A stretch of DNA of 64,000 nt from Chryseobacterium bernardetii. Lineage in GTDB: Bacteria; Bacteroidota; Bacteroidia; Flavobacteriales; Weeksellaceae. Location: positions 5,003,501-5,067,500 of the forward strand of contig NZ_CP033932.1 in the NCBI RefSeq assembly GCF_003815975.1. Reading direction: 5' to 3'. A program made the translations under genes and the position numbers. Position 1 is the stretch's first letter, and each line of letters begins with the position of its first letter. Below the pieces are notes generated by a model. That model was not told the DNA's origin. It did not search any database and saw only the letters and a program-made list of their open reading frames with translations. Shown one piece after another: positions 43,483 to 55,700 of this stretch.

Positions 43483-46400
43483 TTAAGGTCTTACAATGAA
43501 AGTTCCCTGTAAAATCATTCCGTCTGTTCCATCGTGGGAAATTCCACCGATATCTGTCCAGGTTTCTTCTTTGTATATCGTAAGAATCTTTTCTTCGGTA
43601 CTGAACATATTAGATGTATTCTGAGAGACCATCTTGAAGTGATGATAAAGTACTCTTCCTTCTGCATCTTTAATCTTCATAGGATCAAGTTCTAATTTTT
43701 CTACAGGAAGGAAAAATTCATTTCCAGTCATGTCAAATGTTTCTGTAAGGAACCATTCTTCTTTATTAGTTGCCGGATTATTTCCATATCTGTACAGTTT
43801 TGCTTTTGAGGTATCCTTTTCATCTGTATCTATTCTGGCAATTTCTTTCCAGTTCCCCGTTTGGCTCATTTTATAAAGGTGGTATTTTCCTTTATAGCAA
43901 ACCTGATCCCAGGATAGAATTACCCAATTGATCACATCCGAATCTACCGGTTCTGAATGGTACCTTAATACAGGTGCAGGCGGATTATAATTTTCTACCA
44001 ACATAGTTACCGTTGTTTTTGAAGGTAATGACGGAGCCTGTTCCTGTACCGTTTTAGCAGCAGGTGGTGATACGTTATAATCTATTGTAGTATACTCTAC
44101 TTTTCTGGAAGCAACTACACGATAGAACAACGGATCTCCATAAGGTTTCTCATCCAGATCTTCAAATTCATCATACACCGTCCATGAATCATTTTCAGGA
44201 TTCACTTCCACATCAGCAATTTTAACTGTTTTAATATGTTTCATACTCAAAATGGAATCTGCATCCAGTTTATTGGTTGCCCTGTAAATAGAAATCTCAT
44301 TGATCTTGTGTACATCAGTATAGGAGTTCACTTCAATCCTTACTTTCGCAGGAATTCCTAATGTAGCATTATCTACTACCGGAAGTAAGCTTAAAATCTT
44401 TGGTGGTTCAGCAGGATTAGTATTCACCAGTTTAATAGGTCCTTGAAACTTACTGAACTCTCCCATCTGCAATTGATTTCCTAATTCTCTTACTCCGTAG
44501 AAATAGAAATTATCTGAAGCACCATCAAGTGTAAAATCGGTAAACAGTGTTGAATGAGCAGTTCCGCCCTGGCCTTGGCTGTATATAGCTGCCATAGGAG
44601 CCATATCAAAATCCGCATGATTAGTAGGCAGTAAATACCCTGAAGCATCCCTGATATTCTGTTTCTTATTTTTAGGCCTGTGCCCTTTCAGATCATTGAA
44701 ATCAAAATTATGAATCTGCTGATAAATAATAGGCACCTCTGTAAGCGGCAGGAAGCAGTTAATCATTGCTTCTTTAATAAAATGTCCTAAACGTAATTCA
44801 TCTGATTGGCCAGTAATTGCCCCAATCACACGGTAGTTAATTGGATACTGACCATTTTCCCACTTGGTTTCATCCAGTAAGTTAGCATATCCATTTTGTC
44901 CTATTTGCAGCCCAAAATGTTTGTTATGATTCACAATAAAATAATTAATTGCATCAAATAATATTTTACTGTTCGGAAGTGGAAGGGCATATTTCACCGG
45001 ACTATCCGGTGGAAATGCTTCAAATGCTGTTGCTGATGTATTAAGAAGCATTTCAAAATCCACAAAATTCATCCATCTGTCAGTAAAAAACTCTTCATCA
45101 TTACCTCCAAGAGCATTAAGCCTGTTTTTAATTTCCTCAATCTTTAACGGTTCATATAAAGAAGCTAGCAATACGGCGTTATTCGCTCTGAAAAACTGTA
45201 CTGAATAGGGTTTATGGTCATACTCCGTAATAAAGCTATAGGTTGATTTCCCAAATTTATCCGGTCTGGTTGCATACATAGAGCCTTTTGGCTTTCTTGG
45301 AGGCTTAGGGTCTACAATTCTATTGGCAAACATTATGGCAGGAACACTGAATTTAGATTTATATTTAGCTCCCTGCATATCCACATTGTCATTATCAACA
45401 CTCTTAAATCCGAACATAGAATATCTTACATCTTCCCCATCAGGTGGCAGAGTGGCATCTTCTGTCAGATTATTGGCTTCATTCTTATATAAGTATATTC
45501 TGTAAGAAGGATAATAATTAATTTCAACATCATTCCCCATTAATGGATCAGACATCTTCACTGGAAAGTCATTCCCGTCGTTAAATACGAACAACGGCTT
45601 ATGTTGGTCATCTTCTTTTATTTCAAAATTTTCATCATAAACATACAGTACCAGATCTTTATTGGTTCCTATATTTTCTGTGCGTACAACTTTGAATATG
45701 GAACGTGATTCACTTGGTTTTGCACCAAAATGTTCATAAGTAAACATTCTGACAATTCCGTTGAACCATTCCACAGAGTTTGAAGCTGCCGAAAACTGCG
45801 GATGCTGTGCCAGTTTAAAACCAGGGAAGGTAATTTTATAAACACCGCGATGTACTTCTTTACCTTGGGCTGGATTATCAATAATAACTCCCTGGCTGTT
45901 TTGATATTTTGTAATTTCCTCATAATGTCTATGAACCTGAGCATTTTTCCAAAAACCTCTGCTCTTTTCAAGGAATCTCTGAACAGATCCATCCGATTGC
46001 TGTGTATGAATAATCTCTCTATGAATTGTCCAGTCATTGGTTCCGATTTTCATTTTTAAGGAGTTAGGATTTTTCGGTCCCCAGGTTGGCGTATTCTGCA
46101 TGTTTTCAGTTGCACTGAACAGTCCTTCAGTTCCCGGACTGAATGTAGGAAGTACAAGACTGCTCTGATCAATCACCGGTGAAGTTCCTGCAATAATAGC
46201 CGCACTTGGTGCTTTTTTAAAGACTGTAAACTTCAATCCTGTAGATTCCACTGTAATACCGTTAATGATATAACTTTCGCCATCCAATAGGAAAATTCCG
46301 CCGATAAAATCATTAATAGTAGTTCCTGCCGGAATTTCCGATTTTAAAATCTGTAATGGAATTGAAGGCTGAGCAGGCATACTGGACCCCGGAGCAATTG

Positions 46401-49400
46401 TACCTCCTGAACTTGGCAAGGTATAATCTACCGTTTTAATCTCGGCTAAAAGCTGATTATTAGGATGATGACTGATACTGGATACTTTTGCAGAAATCTC
46501 CCTCATGGTATAATTCCTGTAGAAAATCTCTACTTCATCTGCAATTACTTCTTTATCATCCGGGAAAATAGTATCCGGGGCCAGATAGTAACTATCTTGC
46601 AGCGTTGAATCAAATGGAATAGAATATACAATCTCATCCTGATAAATATGATGATCAAAACCAAGCCTCACCAGCGTTTTATCAGAGTCTGTAATTGCAT
46701 TTCGGCGATCCTGCTCTCCCTGAGAGGTCAGTGTTACAGGATATTCTTTCTGAATAAGGAATGCTGTTGTTGCCGTTGGAGGTAATAATCTGTTGTTCGG
46801 TTTAATCTTGGTTTCAATGGATAGTTCTTCTCCTCCGATCTGTGCTCTTGAGAACCAGTTGATTCCATATCCCTTATAAAAATACGTTCCGCTTTTGTCC
46901 TGCTTATGCATATATAATGGTGCATAGGTATCCGGAATCTGAAGAGGCAGTGTTTCAAAAGAGTTTGCCACATTATCAATATTTGCATATTTAGTATCAT
47001 GGCATAGCTCCGGCTTAATCCACTGATAATCATCTGTTTTTCCAGGCTCTACAACACGGTATTCCAGTCCCGCATATACAGGGAAGGTAAATGAAGACGC
47101 ATTGAACTCCTGAGAATCTCCCATAAATGTGGGATTTACCTCAAGTTCAGGAACCTGATTATTATAAATACTGATGTAACGGTATTTTCCATTATGCGAA
47201 TATCCTTCAGCATCATATAAACCGGCAGACTGTGGATTATTGGAATCCATACCTTTATTCAGCTTCATCAACTTTACAGGCAATGAAAGTCTCTCAATTT
47301 CTGTAGAAACCGGAAGAGACATTGAAAGGAGCTGGTAAGTCTTTTCCCCCGAATTGATATCCAGATTTTGATTGGTATAATATTCTGTAATGTAAATATA
47401 TTCGTTTCCAAAAACATCATCTTTAATATCGAGATATCCCAATCCCAACATTCTTGCTACGTGGTAATCCAGGGCAGCAATATTTAAAATATCAAGGTTC
47501 GAAACCTGCATATCACCATCCTTAGGAAGGTTTGTACTGATACCAACTACCTGTTGTGAGCCTGTAGGTGAAAGATTGATGGAAATAGTTTCATTGGCTT
47601 TTGGATTCTGCTGATCATTACTTAGCTCAACATATCTTTTGACCACTGTCTGAATATCCCTGTCTAAAGGTCCTGTAGAAGCATGTTCCCATTTCATACG
47701 ATAATTTTCCGTATTTACATACGCTCCATCATTGTATCTTAACCATGCCCCATGAACAGGGTTTTCACCGGGTAGCGGATCTAATCTGTCAAAGACTCTG
47801 TCCCTCTCGTCAGTAAGAGAAAATTCTCCCATTAATTTCCATGCATTGGCCTGGTTCCTACTGATGATAAAATCTGAATAAAATTCAAATTTAATTCCAG
47901 TAACAAGGCAATGGTTTGGTCTGAAACGCAATGTCTTTCCATTTTCAGCATTAAAATAGGTATTGGCAAGCCCATTAAAGCTATAAGGTTGCGCCCTGTA
48001 AGAAAGATATTGTTGAGATAAGTTATTCGAATCTGCTACAGAAAGGGCTTCCAGCTCTACCACTGAATCTGACTGCTGATTTTCCACCCTTAGTTCTGCT
48101 GCAAAGAAAATATCTGTTTTACAAAGAACCTCTACAATTTCATTCCCATACTGCTCCATGAATTTAACAGGATCGGCCATTGGGTTCACAGATTGTCTTA
48201 CCTGAGCATATTTTGTTTTATTTTTGAAATAGACATAAAAAATTCTGCTATCATTATTAAATTTATACACCCACATCTTCTTGCTTTCGTCAATAAGCTG
48301 AGGAACCTGTGTAAACTCCAGATTGAAGATCTTCTTTTCATAAAGGGTTCTGTATACTTTTACAAAATCATCAGGCTTATTGAAATTGTTTTTGTTGTCT
48401 GCCAGATTTCCTTTAGGAAGGTGATTTTCTCCCAATTTACCTCCGAATCCCCATCTCAGGTGAATTCCTTTGGTACTGTCTTCTCCTCTGGATCCTGCAG
48501 CCTGAAGGTAGAAATTAGGGGTTTGTAATCCTGAAAATTCATTAAAAGTAATTTCTGTTCCGTCACCGCCATTTGTACCACATGCATTTTCATTAGTATA
48601 AGGCTTGGTGATGATATCAAAATTAAGATCTTCTTCCTTGAAATCTACCTTGTTGGAAATATACGGTGCATCTTGGAGCTTATACCCATCTTTTGATACA
48701 TTGATATTATTGGCAGATGAGGTAAAACAGGTATTAATTGCTGAACCAACAAGCCCTGTAAAATCTGAATTTTGTACACCTCTTACTGTCACCTCATTCC
48801 CAATAATCTGATCGATATAAAACCCTTTGATTAGTGAATGTTGAGTCCACACAGGGTTATAATCATATCCGGAATAACAAAAGCTGTAACCTGCGCCTGT
48901 AGTTGCATAGAAAAAATCTTTGCCATGGATGAACTTTACGGATTGGGAATCCCAGTCTTTAAATAAAATTGCTCTATCATTAGGTGCCAGGAGAACAGGA
49001 ATATTGTTAATTTTACCCCCCAAATGCAATTCATAGCCACCTTGTTGGCCCGGGCGGCAGTACACTCCGTTTAATGCAACAGGAATCCCACTCACAGAAG
49101 GATATTGAGCTGTCATAACCGGTTCATTTACCTGTCCGTAGAAGGAAACACCACGCGTTACTCCATTCAGTGTTTCATTAGCACTGATATGAACAATTTC
49201 ACTATAGGTACTGATCCCGGTTACTTCCAGGGTTGCCCCTGGAGTACCGTTATTAATAATATCTGTTCTTGAGTCTACTTTTCCTTCCCAACCGTTTAGT
49301 AAAAGGGTTCCGCTGGTCTTTGTGTTTACACTATGAAAGGTAAGATAAATCATTGAATCACCAAGAATATCAGCAAAAATTCGTCTTTCATCTGTTTCAA

Positions 49401-49713
49401 TCGACGGAAAAACTTTACACCATAGGACTTCTCCAGTTCCTTTGATTTTCATCACAAGAGGAGTTTTATAGGCGGTTACCCCCACTACGGCAAAATCACC
49501 GTTTTTGAATGGCATTACCTTAACAAAGGTTGTATATCCTCCCTGAGGAGATTTAAAAGCTCTGTTCCACTTTAGGTTACCGCTTTCGTCAAGTACTGTA
49601 ATCAGCCCCGATAAATCAATATTTCCTACCTGCATTACATTCCCCTGACTTTTTGTAGAAGAATTGATTAATCCATTGGAACTTATATAATTATGATTTT
49701 TTAAAAAACTCAT
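43483..49713 (-). CDS. Giant beta-rich protein 2 (2076 residues), unknown
   Basis: No signal peptide (starts MSFLKNHNYISSNG). Residues about 25-160 look like beta-propeller/PQQ-type blades, with ITVLDESGNLKWNRAF, NGDFAVVGVTAYKTP and GTGEVLWCKVFP. The long middle has no motif I know and is Asn/Tyr/Pro-rich. The last about 250 residues look like two fibronectin III-type domains, with KVRIEVNSYTDVHKINEISIYRA and PPAPVLRYHSEPVDSDVINWVILSWDQV. Starts 11 bases after giant protein 1. A surface or particle protein exported without Sec is the best guess; function unknown. Confidence 0.85.
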   Translation of the reverse strand: MSFLKNHNYISSNGLINSSTKSQGNVMQVGNIDLSGLITVLDESGNLKWNRAFKSPQGGYTTFVKVMPFKNGDFAVVGVTAYKTPLVMKIKGTGEVLWCKVFPSIETDERRIFADILGDSMIYLTFHSVNTKTSGTLLLNGWEGKVDSRTDIINNGTPGATLEVTGISTYSEIVHISANETLNGVTRGVSFYGQVNEPVMTAQYPSVSGIPVALNGVYCRPGQQGGYELHLGGKINNIPVLLAPNDRAILFKDWDSQSVKFIHGKDFFYATTGAGYSFCYSGYDYNPVWTQHSLIKGFYIDQIIGNEVTVRGVQNSDFTGLVGSAINTCFTSSANNINVSKDGYKLQDAPYISNKVDFKEEDLNFDIITKPYTNENACGTNGGDGTEITFNEFSGLQTPNFYLQAAGSRGEDSTKGIHLRWGFGGKLGENHLPKGNLADNKNNFNKPDDFVKVYRTLYEKKIFNLEFTQVPQLIDESKKMWVYKFNNDSRIFYVYFKNKTKYAQVRQSVNPMADPVKFMEQYGNEIVEVLCKTDIFFAAELRVENQQSDSVVELEALSVADSNNLSQQYLSYRAQPYSFNGLANTYFNAENGKTLRFRPNHCLVTGIKFEFYSDFIISRNQANAWKLMGEFSLTDERDRVFDRLDPLPGENPVHGAWLRYNDGAYVNTENYRMKWEHASTGPLDRDIQTVVKRYVELSNDQQNPKANETISINLSPTGSQQVVGISTNLPKDGDMQVSNLDILNIAALDYHVARMLGLGYLDIKDDVFGNEYIYITEYYTNQNLDINSGEKTYQLLSMSLPVSTEIERLSLPVKLMKLNKGMDSNNPQSAGLYDAEGYSHNGKYRYISIYNNQVPELEVNPTFMGDSQEFNASSFTFPVYAGLEYRVVEPGKTDDYQWIKPELCHDTKYANIDNVANSFETLPLQIPDTYAPLYMHKQDKSGTYFYKGYGINWFSRAQIGGEELSIETKIKPNNRLLPPTATTAFLIQKEYPVTLTSQGEQDRRNAITDSDKTLVRLGFDHHIYQDEIVYSIPFDSTLQDSYYLAPDTIFPDDKEVIADEVEIFYRNYTMREISAKVSSISHHPNNQLLAEIKTVDYTLPSSGGTIAPGSSMPAQPSIPLQILKSEIPAGTTINDFIGGIFLLDGESYIINGITVESTGLKFTVFKKAPSAAIIAGTSPVIDQSSLVLPTFSPGTEGLFSATENMQNTPTWGPKNPNSLKMKIGTNDWTIHREIIHTQQSDGSVQRFLEKSRGFWKNAQVHRHYEEITKYQNSQGVIIDNPAQGKEVHRGVYKITFPGFKLAQHPQFSAASNSVEWFNGIVRMFTYEHFGAKPSESRSIFKVVRTENIGTNKDLVLYVYDENFEIKEDDQHKPLFVFNDGNDFPVKMSDPLMGNDVEINYYPSYRIYLYKNEANNLTEDATLPPDGEDVRYSMFGFKSVDNDNVDMQGAKYKSKFSVPAIMFANRIVDPKPPRKPKGSMYATRPDKFGKSTYSFITEYDHKPYSVQFFRANNAVLLASLYEPLKIEEIKNRLNALGGNDEEFFTDRWMNFVDFEMLLNTSATAFEAFPPDSPVKYALPLPNSKILFDAINYFIVNHNKHFGLQIGQNGYANLLDETKWENGQYPINYRVIGAITGQSDELRLGHFIKEAMINCFLPLTEVPIIYQQIHNFDFNDLKGHRPKNKKQNIRDASGYLLPTNHADFDMAPMAAIYSQGQGGTAHSTLFTDFTLDGASDNFYFYGVRELGNQLQMGEFSKFQGPIKLVNTNPAEPPKILSLLPVVDNATLGIPAKVRIEVNSYTDVHKINEISIYRATNKLDADSILSMKHIKTVKIADVEVNPENDSWTVYDEFEDLDEKPYGDPLFYRVVASRKVEYTTIDYNVSPPAAKTVQEQAPSLPSKTTVTMLVENYNPPAPVLRYHSEPVDSDVINWVILSWDQVCYKGKYHLYKMSQTGNWKEIARIDTDEKDTSKAKLYRYGNNPATNKEEWFLTETFDMTGNEFFLPVEKLELDPMKIKDAEGRVLYHHFKMVSQNTSNMFSTEEKILTIYKEETWTDIGGISHDGTDGMILQGTFIVRP

Positions 49714-49724
49714 TTTAGATTTTA

Positions 49725-52700
49725 TTAATTGTTTAGTTTTAATTCGTTGATTGTCACTCTGCTTTCCGGAAATTCAGTATAAGCTGATCCATTCCAGTAT
49801 TTATACATAAACTGCAGTTTTAATTTCAGATCTTTGATCTTATTGCTCTTATGCACGACTAAAATCTGAGAATAATCTTTAGAAAAGATTAATTGGAAAT
49901 CTTTATTATGTTCGTTTAAGCCGTCAAGAACTTTAAGACATTCCCTCACTTCTTTCAATGGAATTCTAGGATCGTTGAACGGCTCCGGATTCCTTATCAG
50001 TAACGCAACTACGTCATTATTGGCATTAACTATTTTAACAAATTCCGTATTGGTTGGCGGATTTAATGGTTTTAGTCCCATTACTCCTTCAAAAGCGCGG
50101 TCAAATACTTCTGAATAGGTATTGGCAAGCCCTTTTAGGTTTGGATTTTCAACACCTTCTGAAGCTAAGATATAAAGGTCATTAAGCTGCTGTGGCTTAA
50201 GATCTGCTTTCACTTCATAGATCGCATCCTTCTGTCCGATCACTTCGTTTTTATCATTGTATTCTTTCAGCTTATAGCTTTCTACCTGCTCTTTAAAGTC
50301 CTTGTATCTTGAAGTTCTGAATACGAACTCATGGATCTTCTGGTTCTCTTCATATACTTTGTAAGGATCTTCCGGTGTTGGTGCAGGCTGTGGATCATAA
50401 TTTCCATCACCGTCATCATCAAAGGCATTGTAAATAATGGCTGTATATAGTTTTTCCGGGCTCAGGTCTTCCAACTCAACTGAATACCTATATGCTTTTG
50501 GTGTAACAGGTTTTCCAATGTTAATGCTACAAGCCATGCCTGTATTGCTCTGGTTAGTGTGATTCACATAGTTAAGCATCTGCTGAATTCCCAATGGTAA
50601 ATTAGGATCGTCTTCTTCCCAGCTTTCTTTAGTTACCGGTATTGTTTCGTGTTTTGTCCATGTAGTAGGCAATGGATATGGAACGCTAATACCCGTTACA
50701 GGATCTTTAATTACAATATTAATACTTCCTATGATCTCTTCAACATTCATTTCATCATGAGCTGCCCATGTTTTAAGCATATTATAGATATAAGGCTTGG
50801 TAAAGGACAGTTGTATTTTACTCTGCTTGTTACCATAGAATAATGGTTTTGCCATCAGAAGATCTCCGTCTACATTAGGATATGATTTTTTCATATCGAT
50901 GTATGATTTCAGGGAAGTAATTGGATATTCATCTATATTTTTCTTCTTATTAGGAATTGGATTTCCATCAGCATCTTTAAGATTTTCAATATAACTCTCC
51001 TTTTTCTTCTCAAAGTGTCCGATAGGTCCTGCTGTCTTAAAGGCAAAGTAATAATCAATGATATGCGGTGTATCTCCGTTTACATTGTCTTTCAGTTTAA
51101 GATTAATATAGTATACACTGTTGGGTCTCCAAACCGGTTGTACCACTTTGCTCATTGCCTCCTGCATCAGCTGCATGTCGGCAGTTACAGCATCTTGTGA
51201 CGGGATAGTCTGCTGATATTCGTAATCTTCAGCCGTTACCCATCTCACCTGATGGAACAAGGTATAACAAAGGTTGGATGTATTTCCACTACCATCATCA
51301 TCACTACATCCGCAGTTTCCTAGTTTAAAAATGATGTCGTGAATATCTTTTGTTAGCTGTACTGCTACAGACATTTTAGCACCTTCGGTATTCAGATAGC
51401 TTCTCAATTTCTCTACAAGGTCTCTTACATATCCTGCTCCCTGGATCAGATTATATTGCGGGAACCCTCTATCAAAACTGTAGATTGCATCAATAAACGT
51501 GAAGAAACATTTTGAACTGTATCTTAACTGGGTTACTTCATCTACTCCCTGGTAAACAATACACTGGTTAAGATTATACATAAGCCCGGTAAGGAAATCG
51601 CAAAGTTTTGTATCTTTTGTACAAGGTTCTGCAGTGGAGACACATCCACAATCGGGGGTAAACTTAAGATTGAGAGACTTTTGGGTAGTCTTGCTCACCT
51701 TAATGATCACCGCTTTGTTCGTTGTTTCTTTCGGATAATCACTTGAATAACAGATATCAATACCATCCGCTTTATCTGAAATTTTTTTGATTACACTATT
51801 ATATTTAATAAACTGACTGGTAGGACCATAAGGTAAAAACAGGAAAATTACGGAATGGGTATTGAAATCAACAAATGGCGGAGTGTTTCCTCCTGTTATC
51901 ATCATATACTGGGTTTCATAATCTGCCCACTGAGTGGCTAGATTAGACATATTAAAGTTTACATTCCCATTGCCCCATACTCCATTGTAACCATTTTCAA
52001 CATGCATCACATCAAAGTCTAGCTCCTTACATTGAGAGGCTGTACATCCTCCTTCTTTCAGTTTTTTTAACTGTTCAGCAAGTTTATCGTATTCAGCCTG
52101 TTGTTCCGGAGAAAGGACAACGCTGGTTACCTCACCCGTAGTATTAGCCGTTGCATTGGCCCAGATCTGATCAATCTGTGCATTGATATCATCAATCTCC
52201 TGCTGGTTGGCATTATAAGGAATAATTTCAATCTTACTTACATACTGACCACCATGATTAGCTGCTTCATAAACCAGTTTTGATGCCAGTTCGGCTTTGG
52301 TTTTGGTTACTTCCTCAATCAGGGCATAATTCTGATTAATAGCATTCGAGAATACATCTTTATAATATCTCACTGTTACTGAACTAGCCATTGTAGAAAG
52401 AAATAACTCTATACTTGCTGATGCTTCAGGAAGCAAAAGAACCATTGTGTTTCCGTTGGTAATCTTTAAGGATTTAGAGAAATTATGTGGATTGGATGCA
52501 TTCGAAACCATCATATAATCCGTTGTATCCGATACTGTTCCTAAAAGGTTGTAATAAGCCCCATTAATGAAGTTATAGGGTGCTCCTGCCGGTGGATAAT
52601 ATACCGTTCCTACCGTTTTATCCTTCACATCAGATTCATGCCATACTTTTTCTGTTTTTGTACAGAATAATGATGAAGCCGTAATTCCGTACTGCTCAGG

Positions 52701-55700
52701 AATAAACCATCCCGGTTGTGCAGAATCCAGGAATGAGAATGGCGTAGATGCCAAAATCCTGATAGTATCATACTTATCATTGGTTTTCTGCCAGAATCCT
52801 AATTTAAATTTATCTAAATTAGCAATGCTGTTTGCTTCATTCTGAGTTAATACAGCTCTGTAAGGATTGTATTTATTCCATGCTGTTCCCTGTTTGTTAA
52901 GAATTTTAATCTCTACATCTTCAATGGAATACTGGTGTTTCACCTGACGAAGTACATGACCTCCCGGCTGCGTTTTCTGAGGCGGGATAAGATCTGTAAA
53001 TTCAGAGGCTCCGTTGGTATGCCCTCCGATTTTTTCACCTGCAGTAGAAGTTGGAATAAGTCCTTTTTCAATTTTAATATCGATATAGGTATCCAATGGA
53101 ATTGTTGGCAGATCAGGATTGTCTTTAATAGATGGTGCCGGTGTATTGAAAATCTCAACTACAGGAAGATCAAAGGTCTCATTAGTTAACATATGAACTC
53201 CTTTTACAGCATTTTTCAATCGCGCTTCTTTCGGATAGTCGATCTCTGGCGGATCAGATTCGTAAGTAAGAGGCGGTACAGCACTTGTATCTACCTTATC
53301 ATTTTTCTCCCATTTGATACTTAAGTGAACTTTAAGCTTAATTTTAATGAACAGCAACTTAATCTTGAGTTCGAATTTGAATTCTGCCAGGATCAGGAAC
53401 GGGAATACAAGCTCTACTCTGAAATAGATCGAGATAAACAGGGCAACACTTACGATGAATAGATTGATCTCTGCTCCTCCTTCCACATAAATGTATCCTC
53501 CTACCTGTGGCCTTTCAAAACTGATGTGGGCTCCCACTTCAATAGCGGCATACACTTTTACAATGATCAGGTTCAGGTTAAAATCTACCCTTGCGCCGGC
53601 TTCAATTCCTTTGGCAGCAATCATCAGATACGATTCTGCTTTAATATTCACCGAATCTTTAAACAGACTGGCCCTGATTGGCTTATCCCTTGTTCCGAAA
53701 TTGACATACCACGGTCTTTGATTCTTAAAGAAAAAGCCCATCTGAACTTCGGCCTTAATGTCAATAAATGATCCGTTATTTTTGTTAAGCTGGAAGTTAC
53801 CTCCTGCTCCGATTTCCAATGAATTATCACCTACGATAACGAATGCATAGAATGGTGGAACTTTAGGATCATCTTCTGTCAGTCCGAGACGCTCACTGAT
53901 GATCGTTAATCCGGCATCAATGGCAAACATACTTGGTACTGAAAGCAATACCATAGCTCGCAATGAGGCAAGACGCCCGTCTAAGGTGGCCAGGGAAGCC
54001 CCTGCTCCAAAAGAAAACGGTGCACTATACTTCTGCGTAAACTGAGGTCCGATAAATTTATCCGTATTGATTCCTCGCTGCGGATGTACATAATAATCGT
54101 ACCAGGTATCGTTTTCTGTCATTCCGATGGCTTCCTTATGGGCTACATATCGGTATCCGATGAGTCCCCGGAAGCCGAAAATACCAAATGAACCTAACGG
54201 GATCACGAACGGCAGTTCAACGCTTGCATCTACCAGGAATCCCGGATATTTAGGATCAAAAGCCATTTCTGCAGAACCGGAAATATTCATTTTCGGCAGC
54301 TGAAGAGAAACTTTCCCTCTGTATTCTGTTGATTTTCCTGGCTCCGGAATGGTAAGAGCCCCTTTGATAATGGCTACGGCAGCACTTGCACTCGCTGTTC
54401 CCGGAATCACAAGGTCTACTTCTAAGGTTGAAATATGGAAGTAATCATCTTTAGTTCCACCGAATTCATCGTTATCAGCAGTATAATAGTATTTTACCCC
54501 ATTACCTCTTACATCAAGACCTAGTGGATTGATATTGATTCCACCATCAAATCCGATATAATTATAGGTACGCATATTCCCTTTATACATTCGCTGTATG
54601 GTTCCCATGTGGATGGCTGTAACCGCCATACGTACCGGTCCTAAATTCAGGTGAAGGTTGGTTGGAATGATAGAACTTCCCCCTGCAATTTCAAATTTAC
54701 CGTTGGCGTAATAACGGATTGCCGGCAGATCAATTCCTTCTTTTCCTAACAATCTTTCTCCAAATGAATCTTTAGGGAAAGTAATTTTGGTATCTGCTTC
54801 CACATAGAAGTTATCATTTTTCTTCCCGATTTCTATTCTCTGCAAATAAAAGTTAAGGATGTTAAAAAGGTTCATTCGCAGACCAAAAGGCAGAATAGCA
54901 GCAGAAAGTTTGAAATTCTCTTTGCTTTCCCATTCTCCAACAACGTCAATGACCATATCCAGGCCGTTATAATCTTTGAATTTTTTGATTTTCAATCCGG
55001 CATGTAATGAGGAATGTACTACCTGCCCCTGGTGGAAGTCAATATCAAATTTGCTGAATCCTAATTCCCATGATTTCTCGGTATCTTTCCCAAGATTAAA
55101 CCATAAGGTACGGTTATCATTATCAAGGCTATCTACAGACAGGCTTGCCAGGAACTTATAATAATCTTCTTCTTTCTGGAATTCCCTGTAATCTCCTGCA
55201 ACTGTTGTTAATCCCATTGGATAAACAAACTTAAGCTCAGAAGGGGATGCCAAACCGTTCATGAAAGTCATCAGCCCATCCATGTCATGAATAGTTGTTT
55301 CATTAGAACTGCTCATGGATTTCACTTTCAGATTATCATAATCCAGTGTAAAAAACTTGCTGAAATAATCAACAACTTTTGTTTCGGTTCCTACTGTTTT
55401 CACGGCGTAGGTAGGTCTAATGGCAATATTTCCTGATAGTCCGCCGGTCCCGATCAGCATATGATTGGCTGAAATACCGATGGTCTGCTGATTATTTCCT
55501 TCAGGATTTTTCTTTTTAAACCACTTTTTCGGAAGAAAAATTTCGGTGTATTCCATGTAGACCCCCATGAATTCTTTCGGTCTTCCGTCTGCATCGGCTT
55601 CAGCAATATTTTCCGTTTTGCTGAGGTCAATTTTAAGGTTGTGAATATCGATGATAAAACCTGTGTTTCCAATCTGAGCAGGGTTACTCATATTCAGGAC

